Shown here one piece after another: positions 8,072 to 21,057 of a stretch of DNA of 64,000 bases; the stretch's first letter is position 1; each line of letters begins with the position of its first letter. Under the pieces are notes generated by a model. That model had not been told where the DNA came from, searched no databases, and saw nothing but the letters and a program-made list of their open reading frames with translations. Made by a program: the position numbers and the translations under genes. The DNA lies in contig NZ_CP009556.1 of the NCBI RefSeq assembly GCF_000959365.1, positions 992,001-1,056,000 of the forward strand, in the 5' to 3' direction. Source of the DNA: Burkholderia oklahomensis C6786 (GTDB lineage: Bacteria; Pseudomonadota; Gammaproteobacteria; Burkholderiales; Burkholderiaceae).

Positions 8072-8953
8072 ATGCTGGCAGGGATGATGTTGATCGGATC
8101 GGTCGTGACGCTCGGTGTGTGGGCCGGCCGCAATCCGGTAGCCGTGCTGAACGCGGCGGCTCGCCGTTCGACGTTCGTCGGCCGTTTCGACATCGCCTAC
8201 GGCGCGGGGCCGCGCCGCTCGCTCGACGTCTATATGCCCGCCGGCCGTGGCGCGCCGGCGCCGGGCGGCGGCAAGCCGCCGCTCGTCGTGTTCTTCTATG
8301 GCGGCAGCTGGCAGAGCGGCCGGCGCGGCGATTACCGCTTCGTCGGCGAAGCGCTCGCGTCGCGCGGCTTCGTCGTGGCGATTCCCGATTACCGGCTCTA
8401 TCCGGACGCGGTGTTTCCGGATTTCGTCGAAGACGCGGCCGCGGCGGTGCGCTGGGCGCGCGATCACGCGGCCGAGCTCGGCGCGGACCCGCGGCGTCTG
8501 TTCGTCGCCGGTCACTCGGCAGGCGCGCAGATCGCGACGCTGCTCGCGACCGACGGCCGCTTTCTCGAGGCACAGAGCCTCGACAAGCGCGATCTCGCGG
8601 GTGTCGTCGGGCTCGCCGGTCCATACGATTTCCTGCCGTTGAAGGACGCGACGCTGATGCGGGTCTTTCCCGAGCCCGTGCGCGAAGCGAGTCAGCCGAT
8701 CCGCTTCGTCGACGGCCGCGAGCCGCCGATGCTGCTCATATCGGGCCTGCGCGACGCGACGGTGAAGCCGGGCAACACCGCGCGGTTTGCCGCGCGCGTC
8801 GCCGCCGCGGGCGGCGTGGTGCAGATCAGGCTCTACCCGCGCGTCGGGCATGCGCTGCTCGTCGGCGCGTTCGGCCGGCCGATGCGGCGTTTCGCGCCGG
8901 TGCTCGACGACGTCGCCGCGTTCGTGCGCACCGCGCGGCGCGCGCGGACCTGA
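8072..8953 (+). CDS. Alpha/beta hydrolase (esterase/lipase, BD-FAE/HSL-like)
   Basis: A 293-residue hydrolase with an N-terminal hydrophobic anchor (MLAGMMLIGSVVTLGVWAG) that could hold it at the inner membrane. YGGSW around residue 75 is the oxyanion motif. GHSAG near residue 150 contains the nucleophilic Ser; GLRDATV supplies the acid and RVGHALL the histidine. Residues from about 45 to 290 form one complete catalytic domain of normal length. Carboxylesterase activity is likely; the natural substrate is unknown. The gene stands alone between the MarR operon and the convergent benD, and it could share the MarR operator region only at long distance. Confidence 0.8.
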   Translation: MLAGMMLIGSVVTLGVWAGRNPVAVLNAAARRSTFVGRFDIAYGAGPRRSLDVYMPAGRGAPAPGGGKPPLVVFFYGGSWQSGRRGDYRFVGEALASRGFVVAIPDYRLYPDAVFPDFVEDAAAAVRWARDHAAELGADPRRLFVAGHSAGAQIATLLATDGRFLEAQSLDKRDLAGVVGLAGPYDFLPLKDATLMRVFPEPVREASQPIRFVDGREPPMLLISGLRDATVKPGNTARFAARVAAAGGVVQIRLYPRVGHALLVGAFGRPMRRFAPVLDDVAAFVRTARRART

Positions 8954-8994
8954 AGCGGACCTGAAACGCGAGGCGCCATGCGCGAGCGCGGCGC

Positions 8995-11336
<2,342 letters not shown>

Positions 11337-11340
<4 letters not shown>

Positions 11341-12704
11341 GCGCGGCTCCCTTCGGCGGCGAGCGCCTGCTTCATCGTCGCGATCCAGTAGCGGTGCTGA
11401 ACCGTATACAGCCCCTCGTCCTCGGTTTTCACGCCGCTCATCACCGGCCGGATGCCGATCCTGCGCGCGGCCTCGTCGGGGCCTTCGATCCAGTGCGTCG
11501 CGCCGCGGCACATGTCGTTCCATTCGACCGCGCGGCCCGCGTAGCCTTGCTGGCACGCGCGAAATTCCTCGAGATCGTCGGGCGTCGCCATTCCGCTCGC
11601 GTTGAAGAAGTCCTCGTATTGCCGGATGCGCCGGGCGCGCGCATCGGGCGCTTCGCCCTTCGGCGCGATGCAGTAGATCGTGACCTCGGTGCGGTTGACG
11701 GCGAGCGGCCGCAGCACGCGGATCTGCGACCCGAACTGGTCCATCAGATAGACGTTCGGGTACACGCACAGATTGCGCGAGTTCTGGATCATCCAGTCGG
11801 CGACGTCGCTGCCGCAGCGCGCGGCGAATTCGTCGCGACGATCGAAGTTCGGCCGATCCTCCGGGTTCGCCCAGCGCGACCACAGCAGCATGTGGCCGCG
11901 ATCGAACGCGTAGAAGCCGCCGCCCTGGCGTCCCCACTTGCCGGCATCCATCGCGCGGATCGAGTCTTCGTGCTGCGCGTCCGTCTTGCGGTGATTGACG
12001 GTCGCCGCATAGTTCCAGTGCACGGCCGACACGTGGTAGCCGTCCGCGCCGTTCTCGGCGGTGAGCTTCCAGTTGCCATCGTATGTATACGTCGACGAAC
12101 CGCGCAGCACTTCGAGGCCGTCCGCCGACTGGTCGACGATCATGTCGATGATTCGCGCGGCGTCGCCGAGATGCGCGGCGAGCGGCTCGACGTCCGGATT
12201 CAGGCTGCCGAACAGGAAGCCGCGATAGTTCTCGAAGCGCGCGACTTTCTTCAGGTCGTGCGAGCCGTCGCGATTGAAGCAGTCCGGGTAGCCGGCTCCT
12301 TCGGGATCCTTCACTTTGAGCAGCTTGCCGCTGTTGCTGAACGTCCAGCCGTGGAACGGGCACGTGTAGCTCGCGCGGTTGCCGCGCTTGTGACGGCACA
12401 GCATCGCGCCGCGATGCGTGCATGCATTGACGAACGCGTTCAGCTCGCCCTGGCGGTTGCGCGCGATCACGATCGGCTGGCGGCCGATGCTCGTCGTGTA
12501 GTAGTCGTTCGCGTTCGGGATCTGGCTCTCATGCGCGAGGTAGATCCAGTTGCCTTCGAAGATGTGTTTCATCTCGAGCTCGAACAGCATGTCGTCGGTG
12601 AACGCGCTGCGGTGCAGCCGGTAGTCGCCGCGCGTCTTGTCTTCGACGAGGAAATCGTCGATGCATCGCAGCGTCGGATGACGATCCGGGTAGATCGGGA
12701 TCAT
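11337..12704 (-). CDS. benA: Benzoate 1,2-dioxygenase large (alpha) subunit
   Basis: A 455-residue catalytic subunit that dihydroxylates benzoate to the 1,2-cis-diol using O2 and electrons from BenC. The Rieske ligands are Cys95, His97, Cys115 and His118 (CTHRGAMLC and CPFHGW). The mononuclear iron site lies in [14 protein letters not shown] near residues 215-230, with a distal Asp later. Length and motifs fit BenA/XylX rather than the anthranilate enzyme encoded later in the window. First gene of benABCD, divergent from the LysR regulator, with a LysR-type control region between them. Confidence 0.93.
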
Positions 12705-12854
12705 GGGGGCGTCTCCTGATGGGCTCTGATCGTGGACCGGCGTGCGTCCGGACGATTGGTCCGGCGCTGCGCCGCAACGCGCGCCGTGCGGAAAACCCGG
12801 ATGGAGCTACGATGCTTCGCAGGTATAGTGCACGACAACTACGCGGTCAGAATG

Positions 12855-12885
12855 AGGATAGTTGCCGGCAAAACGGTGCGTCCAA
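12855..12885 (-). promoter_or_regulatory. benA promoter (TTGGAC-N19-TATCCT)
   Basis: Read on the minus strand, TTGGAC (12885-12880) and TATCCT (12860-12855) are separated by 19 bp, too long for strong activator-independent initiation. The same arrangement precedes catB and the CatC-hydrolase fusion gene. Transcription would start near 12848, giving a benA leader of about 145 bases. Confidence 0.55.
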
Positions 12886-12906
12886 CACTGATTGAGTATC
12901 GGATCG

Positions 12907-12921
12907 ATATCCAAGAGGTAT
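12907..12921. promoter_or_regulatory. LysR (BenM-type) operator ATAT-N7-GTAT
   Basis: This is a one-base variant of the ATAC-N7-GTAT consensus known for BenM/CatM. It lies 21 bp upstream of the benA -35 box. The spacer CCAAGAG contains the Shine-Dalgarno of the divergent LysR gene, so binding would both activate benA and repress benM. A second, weaker dyad, TAGT-N8-ACTA, is at 12826-12841, within the benA leader. Confidence 0.6.
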
Positions 12922-12925
12922 GAAG

Positions 12926-13840
12926 ATGGAACTGCGGCATCTACGGTACTTCGTCGCGGTCGCGGAGGAGCAGAATTTCACGCGCGCGGCGGAGCGCCTG
13001 CACATCGCGCAGCCGCCGCTGAGCCGCCAGATCCAGCAGCTCGAGGACGCGCTCGGCGTGATGCTGTTCGAGCGGCACGCGCGGCCGCTGAAGATGACCG
13101 ACGCCGGACGCTTCTTCTATTCGCACGCGGTGCAGCTGCTCGCGCAGACGGCCGAGCTCGAATCGATGACGAAGCGTGTCGGCAAGATCGAGCGCTCGCT
13201 GTCGGTGGGCTTCGTCGGCTCGACGCTGTACGGGATGCTGCCCCGGATCATCCGCCGCTTTCGCGACGAATACGGCGAGGTCGAGCTGAGCCTGCACGAA
13301 ATGTCGACGATGGATCAGATCAAGGCGCTGAAGGAAGGGCGAATCGACGTCGGCTTCGGCCGCATTCGTCATGAGGATCCGAGCGTGCGGCGCATCGTGC
13401 TGCGCGAGGAGCGGATGATCGTCGCGCTGCCGGTCGGGCATCCGCTCGAAGCGGCGAAGCCGGTGCTGTCGCTGCACGATCTCGTCGGCGAGACGCTGAT
13501 CATCTTTCCGAAGACGCCGCGGCCGAGCTATGCGGACCAGGTGCTCGCCGCGTTCCACGATCGCGCGCTGAAACCGCAGAAGATCTACGAGACGCGCGAG
13601 CTGCAGATCGCGCTCGGGCTCGTCGCGGCGGGCGAGGGCGTGTCGGTCGTGCCGCGCAGCGTGCACGGGCTCAAGCGCGACGACGTGAGCTACAAGGAGC
13701 TCGACGATCCGAATCTCGTGTCGCCGATCATCATGAGCACGCGGATGCTCGACGAATCGGAGGACATTCGTGCGATGCTCGCGCTGATTTATCGGTTGTA
13801 CGACGAATTCAACATGGATTATCAGCCGCCGCACGAATGA
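12926..13840 (+). CDS. benM: LysR-type regulator of benzoate genes (BenM/CatM-like)
   Basis: A 304-residue LysR regulator with an N-terminal winged helix (MELRHLRYFVAVAEEQNFTR, then RAAERLHIAQPPLSRQIQQL) and an effector domain. The effector domain shows GFVGSTLYGMLPRIIRRF, the cis,cis-muconate/benzoate-responsive type. It is divergent from benABCD. I chose the second ATG because AAGAGG lies 7 bp before it; the ATG at 12920 is too close to the ribosome site. The protein is closely similar to the catR product later in the window, so cross-regulation is likely. It probably activates benA with benzoate and/or muconate. Confidence 0.85.
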   Translation: MELRHLRYFVAVAEEQNFTRAAERLHIAQPPLSRQIQQLEDALGVMLFERHARPLKMTDAGRFFYSHAVQLLAQTAELESMTKRVGKIERSLSVGFVGSTLYGMLPRIIRRFRDEYGEVELSLHEMSTMDQIKALKEGRIDVGFGRIRHEDPSVRRIVLREERMIVALPVGHPLEAAKPVLSLHDLVGETLIIFPKTPRPSYADQVLAAFHDRALKPQKIYETRELQIALGLVAAGEGVSVVPRSVHGLKRDDVSYKELDDPNLVSPIIMSTRMLDESEDIRAMLALIYRLYDEFNMDYQPPHE

Positions 13841-14089
13841 GCGGGCGGTGCGGGACACGGCGCGCGAGCATGCCGGGATCGAATCGCGGCCGAGCCGGAG
13901 ATCGGCTTGCGGGCGCATGATGCGCGGCGCGTTCGCGCTCGACGTTCGTTAGCCAAACAAACCGTTTCGCCGTGACCTAGAATCCAACCATAACTTCATC
14001 CAATGCGCAGCATCGTCGTTTTCGACGCGATACACCCCGGGGGAAGTTCGATCGTCAGATCGCTTCACGTCTCATGCGAGGAGGGCGTC

Positions 14090-14302
14090 ATGGCTCGCAA
14101 ATACATCGATTGCCGGGAATTTCCGAGCGAAATGCACTGCACCGTCGCAATGTCGGCCGATTCGGACGACGAATTGCTGGACGCGGCCGTGCAGCACGCG
14201 GTCACGGTTCATCACCACGCCGATTCGCCGGAGTTGCGCGCTCAGCTGAAGACGCTTTTCCACGACGGCACGCCGCCCGTCGACGCGCCGCGCCAAGCGT
14301 AG
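14090..14302 (+). CDS. DUF1059 domain protein
   Basis: A 70-residue protein beginning MARKYIDCREFPSEMHCTV, with GAGGAGG 6 bp before the ATG. This is the complete small DUF1059 domain, which has conserved Cys8 and Cys17 and a central helix ending in AVQHAVTVHHH. Its function is unknown. It is monocistronic: a perfect hairpin follows the stop. A TAGAAT about 110 bp upstream (13978-13983) could be its -10 box but has no good partner. Confidence 0.85.
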   Translation: MARKYIDCREFPSEMHCTVAMSADSDDELLDAAVQHAVTVHHHADSPELRAQLKTLFHDGTPPVDAPRQA

Positions 14303-14315
14303 CGTCGACGGAACG

Positions 14316-14341
14316 ACCGATGCGTATCGGTACGCATCGGT
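14316..14341 (+). terminator. Hairpin terminator after the DUF1059 gene
   Basis: ACCGATGCGTA and TACGCATCGGT form a perfect 11-bp stem closed by a TCGG tetraloop, 13 bp after the stop codon. Only a short T-containing tail follows, so termination may be partial. Confidence 0.55.
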
Positions 14342-14501
14342 TCACGGCGCGCATGTCGAATCTGCTCGGGCCGTGCGCTCGAATCCGCTGTCGTGCCGGT
14401 GAGTCGGCATGCGGATGCGCGCTTTGCACCCGGATGCAGCAGCATGCGTCGCCGGCCGCGCGGCGGGCTGTCTTTTTCCTTTCGCGCCGAACGCCGCTGC
14501 G

Positions 14502-14810
14502 TCACGCAGCCGGTTCGGCGCGCTTCATCGCCGCGACGAGCGTCCGCAATCCGACCCAGCCCCAATAGACCCGGTGGCGCGCGATGCGCGCGCCGACGAC
14601 GTCGATCGATTCGATCAAGCCGACCTGATCGCCCTGCGGCGTTTCGTGCGGATATTCCCAGATCAATTGACGGCCGTTCGTGAAGAACGTGTCGGTGCGA
14701 TGCCAGCGTGCGAGCTCGTTCGGCAGTTGCCGGAATCCGGCCGCGAAGAACGTGCGGATTGCCGCGCTGCCTTGCAGGACGTCGCCGCCGCGCCCGCGCG
14801 CGGGGATGCA
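14502..14810 (-). pseudogene. NTF2/SnoaL-like protein, 5' end deleted
   Basis: On the minus strand an open frame of 102 codons ends in TGA at 14502 and reads as the C-terminal part of a nuclear-transport-factor-2-like protein. It contains CIPARGRGGDVLQGSAA, ELARWHRTDTFFTNGRQLIW, GDQVGLIESIDVVG and HRVYWGWVGLRTL. It has no start codon; similarity stops abruptly near 14810, where a different gene begins on the other strand. The missing N-terminus, estimated at 30-40 residues, is consistent with a deletion. Family assignment is from memory and moderate. Confidence 0.55.
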
Positions 14811-15180
14811 GCGCCTGCGCTTCGCGCGCTGCTGCTACGACCATCTCGCGGGGCGCGTGGGCGTCGCGGTGACGCAGCGGATGCAGACGCTCGGCTTGCT
14901 CGCGGCGGCGTCGGACAAGCGCTTCGACGTCACGCCGGCGGGCCGCGCGTGGTTCTCGGAGCTGGGCGTCGACGTCGACGGCCTGGTCGCGGGCCGGCGA
15001 GGCATCGCGACCCAATGTCTCGATTCGATCGAGCGCCGGCATCATTTGGCGGGCCCGCTCGGCACGCAGTTGATGCGCTGCCTGTGCGAGCGCGGATGGC
15101 TGCGGCGCGTTGCGTCGTCGCGTGAGGTGCAGGTCACGCCGCGCGGCTGGACGGGCTTGAGAGAGCGGCTCGGGATCGAC
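14811..15180 (+). pseudogene. ArsR-like winged-helix regulator, 5' end deleted
   Basis: The plus-strand frame beginning LRFARCCYDHLAGRVGVAV matches the C-terminal half of a family of ArsR-like regulators that end with RRHHLAGPLGTQLMRCLCER and VTPRGWTGLRERLGID. The N-terminal DNA-binding half is absent, and the frame begins at the same point where the minus-strand NTF2-like remnant starts. The open frame continues to about 15453 with non-conserved Arg/Ser-rich sequence. A short reading in another frame at 15264-15332 (KLERRPELAWLAQRLL) may be one more remnant. Confidence 0.55.
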
Positions 15181-15376
15181 GCGATTGCGGACGACGCGAA
15201 GTCGTCGTGCATGTGCGTCGGCACGCGCTGGGTGGGCAACGTCGCCGCGCATCCGCGACCGCGAAGCTCGAGCGCCGGCCGGAACTCGCGTGGCTCGCGC
15301 AGCGCCTGCTCGCGGCCGCGCGGAGATAGGCGAGCGATGCGGTCATGCCATGAACGCGAGCGCGCGCGTGCGCCGT

Positions 15377-16429
15377 TCACGGCTCGGCTTCGCCCGCCGC
15401 CCCCCGATACGCGCTGGGCGTTTGCCCCGTCCACTTGCGGAACGCGCGCGTGAAGTTCGCCGGATCGGTGAACTGCAGGCGTTCTGCGATCGTCTTCAGG
15501 TCGAGGTCGGACGCGCGCAACAGCCGGCGCGCGTCGCGCAGCCGCGCTTCGTCGACGAGCGCGCGATAGCCGGAACCCGCATCGAGCAGGCGCCGCCGCA
15601 GCGTGCGCGTCGACGTCAACAGCCGCTTCGCGAGCTCGTCGGGCCCCGGATAGCCGTGCGCCGACAGCGTGAGCTCCGCGCGCACGCGCGCGACGAGATC
15701 GCCTTCTTCGTGGCGCACGTCCGCGTATTCGCGCTCGACCTGTGCGAGCGCCTGCTGGTGCGCGACTTCGTCCGCCATCGGCAGCGGCCAGTCGAGCGCG
15801 TCGCGCGACACCCACAGCGCGTTCGCCGCGCAGTCGAAGCGCACGGGCGGCAGCCGGTTGCGGTAGCGCGCGTAGTAGTCGGGCTCCGGCCACGCGAACT
15901 GCAGCTCGATCGGCGGGGCGGCGCGCCCCGTCACCGTGCCGACGTTCTGCGCGATCCCGGTCAGCACGATCTCGAACATCGCGTGATGCTGCAGCACCGG
16001 GCTCGCCTGCACGCCGTGCAGCGCGAGCGTCGCGCCGTCGTCGCGCTCCGCGTACTGCAGCCGGTATTGCCGGTTGCGCATCCGGAAATAGCGCGCGTTC
16101 ACGAGCAGCGACGCGCGCAAGTCGGCCGCCGTCAGCGCCGCGTAGCCGAGAAAGCCGTGCACCGACATCCGCAGCCGCAGCCCGAGCTCGAAGCCGATCC
16201 CCTCGTCGCCGCTCAGCCGGATCGCGTTCAGCACGAGCCGGCCCCATTGCGACGGCGCGACGCGCGCGTCCGGCTCGCCGAGCACGTCGTCGCGCAGGCC
16301 GGTGCCCGCGCGGGCGTCGCGCGCATCGATGCCGCGCTCCTCGAACACCTTCAGCAGGTGCCGCAGGTACGCGACCGGAATCGTCGGCCGGCGCAGGCCC
16401 AGATGGTCTTTCGTCGATCGCCGCGTCAT
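15377..16429 (-). CDS. AraC-family regulator with arabinose-binding-like N-terminal domain
   Basis: A regulator of about 350 residues. Residues 30-210 form the sensory domain of the OruR/ArgR-like AraC subgroup (GIGFELGLRLRMSVHGFLGY, YFRMRNRQYRL). The C-terminal 100 residues hold two helix-turn-helix units, with LAKRLLTSTRTLRRRL and IAERLQFTDPANFTRAFRKW. I start at the ATG at 16429, because the longer frame (to 16477) would place coding sequence over a TGGCCA dyad that looks like an operator. It is divergent from fadH and is the obvious candidate regulator of it. Confidence 0.85.
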   Translation of the reverse strand: MTRRSTKDHLGLRRPTIPVAYLRHLLKVFEERGIDARDARAGTGLRDDVLGEPDARVAPSQWGRLVLNAIRLSGDEGIGFELGLRLRMSVHGFLGYAALTAADLRASLLVNARYFRMRNRQYRLQYAERDDGATLALHGVQASPVLQHHAMFEIVLTGIAQNVGTVTGRAAPPIELQFAWPEPDYYARYRNRLPPVRFDCAANALWVSRDALDWPLPMADEVAHQQALAQVEREYADVRHEEGDLVARVRAELTLSAHGYPGPDELAKRLLTSTRTLRRRLLDAGSGYRALVDEARLRDARRLLRASDLDLKTIAERLQFTDPANFTRAFRKWTGQTPSAYRGAAGEAEP

Positions 16430-16439
16430 CGTGTCGTGA

Positions 16440-18593
<2,154 letters not shown>

Positions 18594-18627
18594 GCGAGGC
18601 GTGCGTCCGCCCATGCTCGCGGGCGCG

Positions 18628-19746
18628 TCATGCGGTTCGCGTCAGCTCGATGAGCGCACGCGTCAGCGCCCCGTCGGGCGCGGCCAGTTCGTCGAGCACG
18701 GAGAAATGCGAGCAGCCGGCGATCGGCAGATAGCGCGTGCGAGGATCGCATTGCGCGCACGCAAGCGCGTACTCGCGCGAATGGCGGACGAGCTCGGGCA
18801 GCTCGTCCGCACCGACGGCGACCGTCATCGGCGCGCCTCTGCCCGTCGCGTCGATCGGACTGAAGCGTTCGATCTCGTCGGGCGTGAGGTGCAGCTTGTC
18901 GTCGAGCCAGCAGAGGGCGATCGGCTCCAGATCGACGAGCGCGCTGATCGGCAGCGCCCACCCGACGGCGGGGTGGGCCCGATATAGCGCGGTGAGATGC
19001 CCGCCCGCGGAATGGCCGCTCAGGCACAACGGGCCGCGTGTGCGCGGATCGTCGCGGAGCCGGTCGAGCAGGCGGCCGATCTCGGCGACGATCTGCGTCA
19101 TCGTCGCGTCGGGCGCGAGCGTGTATTCGGCAAGCACGACGTCGAAGCCGTGCGCGAGCGGCCCTTGCGCGACGAACGCGAAATCCTCTTTCGTGCAGTT
19201 CTGCCAGTAGCCGCCGTGAATGAATACGAAGGTCGGCGCATCGTTCCGGTCGCATGCGATGCGGTCGAAGCGCTGACGCGCGCCGTCGCCGTAGGCGACG
19301 TCGCGTTCGCACGGATGCGCGGCGTACAGGGCCGCGCTGCGCGCCCGGCAGCGCGCGTAGATGGCGGGGAAATCGGGCACGGCTTGCGTGTTGTTGTACG
19401 CCGCGTCGAGCGCCGCACGGTCCATGCCGCGATAGACAGCCGGGCGGCCGGTGCATTCGCCGCTGTCGTCGCGGATCGACGACGGATGCCGGCACAGCGC
19501 GCGCACTTCGATCCGCATGTACGGGAAGAGCGGCAGCCGGCTCAGCACGTCGTGCAGATGCGCGGGGCTCTCGACGTCGAAGACGCCGACGTTCGCGCGG
19601 CGGCCCGCGACGCGCCACAGATGCCGCCACACGCCTTCGCGCTGCAGCCGTTGCGCCATCTCCCTCTCCTCCGATTTCAGGCTCGCCGCTTCGGCGGGAC
19701 TCATGTCGGGCGGAAGATCGATGTTCATCTCGACGTGAAACAGCAT
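18628..19746 (-). CDS. Muconolactone isomerase - alpha/beta hydrolase fusion
   Basis: One 372-residue frame with two complete domains. Residues 1-94 are a muconolactone delta-isomerase (CatC), nearly the same as the stand-alone copy (MAQRLQREGVWRHLWR, LPLFPYMRIEV, LCRHPSSI). Residues 105-372 are an alpha/beta hydrolase of the kynurenine-formamidase-like type, with the oxyanion motif HGGYW (177-181), GHSAG with Ser246, Asp314 and His347. The hinge is only about ten residues, and the usual CatC stop is absent. AGGAG precedes the ATG by 7 bp. The isomerase yields 3-oxoadipate enol-lactone, so the hydrolase could open that lactone (replacing PcaD/CatD). It could instead act as an arylformamidase feeding anthranilate. 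A catR-type promoter and operator lie upstream. Confidence 0.85.
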   Translation of the reverse strand: MLFHVEMNIDLPPDMSPAEAASLKSEEREMAQRLQREGVWRHLWRVAGRRANVGVFDVESPAHLHDVLSRLPLFPYMRIEVRALCRHPSSIRDDSGECTGRPAVYRGMDRAALDAAYNNTQAVPDFPAIYARCRARSAALYAAHPCERDVAYGDGARQRFDRIACDRNDAPTFVFIHGGYWQNCTKEDFAFVAQGPLAHGFDVVLAEYTLAPDATMTQIVAEIGRLLDRLRDDPRTRGPLCLSGHSAGGHLTALYRAHPAVGWALPISALVDLEPIALCWLDDKLHLTPDEIERFSPIDATGRGAPMTVAVGADELPELVRHSREYALACAQCDPRTRYLPIAGCSHFSVLDELAAPDGALTRALIELTRTA

Positions 19747-19836
19747 GTGGTTCTCCTGAAGAAATGATCCGCGAGAACGCGGAAGCCATTCGTGAGCGCG
19801 CGCATCGACGCGCGTGGAGCTTGCCGGCAAGCGCGC

Positions 19837-19867
19837 ATCGTAGGAACCGAAGCGTCGCGGTGTCCAA
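19837..19867 (-). promoter_or_regulatory. Promoter of the CatC-hydrolase fusion gene (TTGGAC-N19-TACGAT)
   Basis: On the minus strand, TTGGAC (19867-19862) and TACGAT (19842-19837) are spaced by 19 bp, the same geometry as the benA and catB promoters. The predicted leader is about 85 bases. The long spacer implies activator dependence. Confidence 0.55.
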
Positions 19868-19887
19868 TATTTTCTCTGACGCTTTTC

Positions 19888-19902
19888 ATGCATTCGAGGT
19901 AT
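19888..19902. promoter_or_regulatory. Orphan CatR/BenM-type operator ATGC-N7-GTAT
   Basis: This is one base off the ATAC-N7-GTAT consensus and lies 20 bp upstream of the TTGGAC box, exactly as at catB. The flanking sequence TTCGAGGTATGC is the same as at the catR start, including that gene's GAGG ribosome site, but no LysR gene follows here. Confidence 0.6.
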
Positions 19903-20167
19903 GCGCCGCATTCCGTCCGAGCGCGCATCGTCCGTCGACGCCGTCGACGCGGGCGACGCGCGCACTCGCATCCGGGGCATCGGAAATGGCCCGTGCGTCG
20001 GCCGAAATTTTGTGTGACAACGTGTCGCACTGTCATTTTCAGCAAAGATGATTTGTTTCATTGACGGATTTTCATCCAGTTCGCCGGCCGTATGATGCGA
20101 GCGCTTCCGCGAATCGGCCGTCCGCCGGTTCGCTCGGACTGCGATACATCTGATGCTGGCAAACGTG
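19903..20167. other. Intergenic region upstream of cyoA
   Basis: No credible gene. The short plus-strand frame beginning at 19901 does not resemble a LysR protein, so no regulator remains. TTGACG at 20061 and TATGAT at 20091 are individually good promoter hexamers, but they are 24 bp apart and cannot form one promoter. The region is AT-richer between 20005 and 20080, where the cyo promoter probably lies. Confidence 0.35.
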
Positions 20168-21055
20168 ATGAATAGAACGGCTTTCAAAAGCTTGTCGTTG
20201 TTCGGGGCGGTCGGTGCGCTCGCCTCGCTGTCCGGCTGCGGCCTCGACGTGCTCGATCCGAAAGGCGCGGTCGGCGCCGCGGAGAAGTCGCTGATCGCGA
20301 CGTCAACGTGGGCGATGCTGATCGTCGTCGTGCCGGTGATCTTCCTGACGCTGCTGTTCGCGTGGCGCTACCGCGCGTCGAACCGCAACGCGACCTACGC
20401 GCCGAAATGGGCGCACTCGACCGCGATCGAGATCGTCATCTGGACCGTCCCGTCGCTGATCATCCTGTTCCTCGGCATTCTCACGTGGAAGACCACGCAC
20501 GAGCTCGATCCGTATCGGCCGCTCGAATCGTCGGTGAAGCCGATCGACGTCGAGGTCGTCGCGCTCGACTGGAAGTGGCTGTTCGTCTATCCGGACCTCG
20601 GCATTGCTTCGGTGAACCAACTTGCGGTGCCGGTCGGCACGCCGATCAATTTCCGGATCACGTCCGATTCGGTGATGAATTCGTTCTTCATTCCGCAGCT
20701 CGGCACGCAGGTCTACGCGATGGCCGGCATGCAGACGCGCCTGCACCTGATCGCCGACGAGCCGGGCGACTTCGCCGGGCTGTCGGCGAACTACAGCGGC
20801 CGCGGCTTCTCCGACATGAAGTTCCGCACGCTCGCGACGCCGCGCGACGCGTTCGACGCGTGGGTCGCGAAGGTGCGCGCGTCGCCGGAGCGGCTCGACA
20901 TGACCGCGTACAGGCAGCTCGCGCAGCCTAGCGAGAAGCAGCCGGTGCGCTACTACTCGACGGTCGATCCCCGGCTGTTCAACAACATCATCGCGAAGTA
21001 CAACGACGGCCACGTCCTGGACCTGACGGACGCCGCTTGTCGGACGAAGAGGTAA
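20168..21055 (+). CDS. cyoA: Cytochrome bo3 ubiquinol oxidase subunit II
   Basis: A lipoprotein subunit of about 295 residues of the proton-pumping quinol oxidase. [13 protein letters not shown] followed by LASLSGC is a lipoprotein signal, with the lipidated cysteine at residue 24. Two transmembrane helices follow ([17 protein letters not shown] and [17 protein letters not shown]), then a periplasmic cupredoxin domain ([17 protein letters not shown]). The CuA ligands of cytochrome c oxidases are absent, as expected for a quinol oxidase. The frame can also start at an ATG 15 bp upstream; neither start has a strong ribosome site. First gene of cyoABCD. Confidence 0.92.
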   Translation: MNRTAFKSLSLFGAVGALASLSGCGLDVLDPKGAVGAAEKSLIATSTWAMLIVVVPVIFLTLLFAWRYRASNRNATYAPKWAHSTAIEIVIWTVPSLIILFLGILTWKTTHELDPYRPLESSVKPIDVEVVALDWKWLFVYPDLGIASVNQLAVPVGTPINFRITSDSVMNSFFIPQLGTQVYAMAGMQTRLHLIADEPGDFAGLSANYSGRGFSDMKFRTLATPRDAFDAWVAKVRASPERLDMTAYRQLAQPSEKQPVRYYSTVDPRLFNNIIAKYNDGHVLDLTDAACRTKR

Positions 21056-21057
21056 GC

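Noticed and set aside
15264..15332. Small plus-strand frame reading KLERRPELAWLAQRLL and ending in TAG
   Set aside because: It looks protein-like but is only about 23 codons with no identifiable family and no start; kept only as a comment on the adjacent pseudogene.
19901..20017. Remnant LysR coding sequence after the orphan operator
   Set aside because: The frame starting at the ATG in GGTATGCGCC does not match a LysR N-terminus; only the control element is conserved.
20061..20096. TTGACG...TATGAT as the cyo promoter
   Set aside because: Spacing is 24 bp, too long for a sigma-70 promoter.
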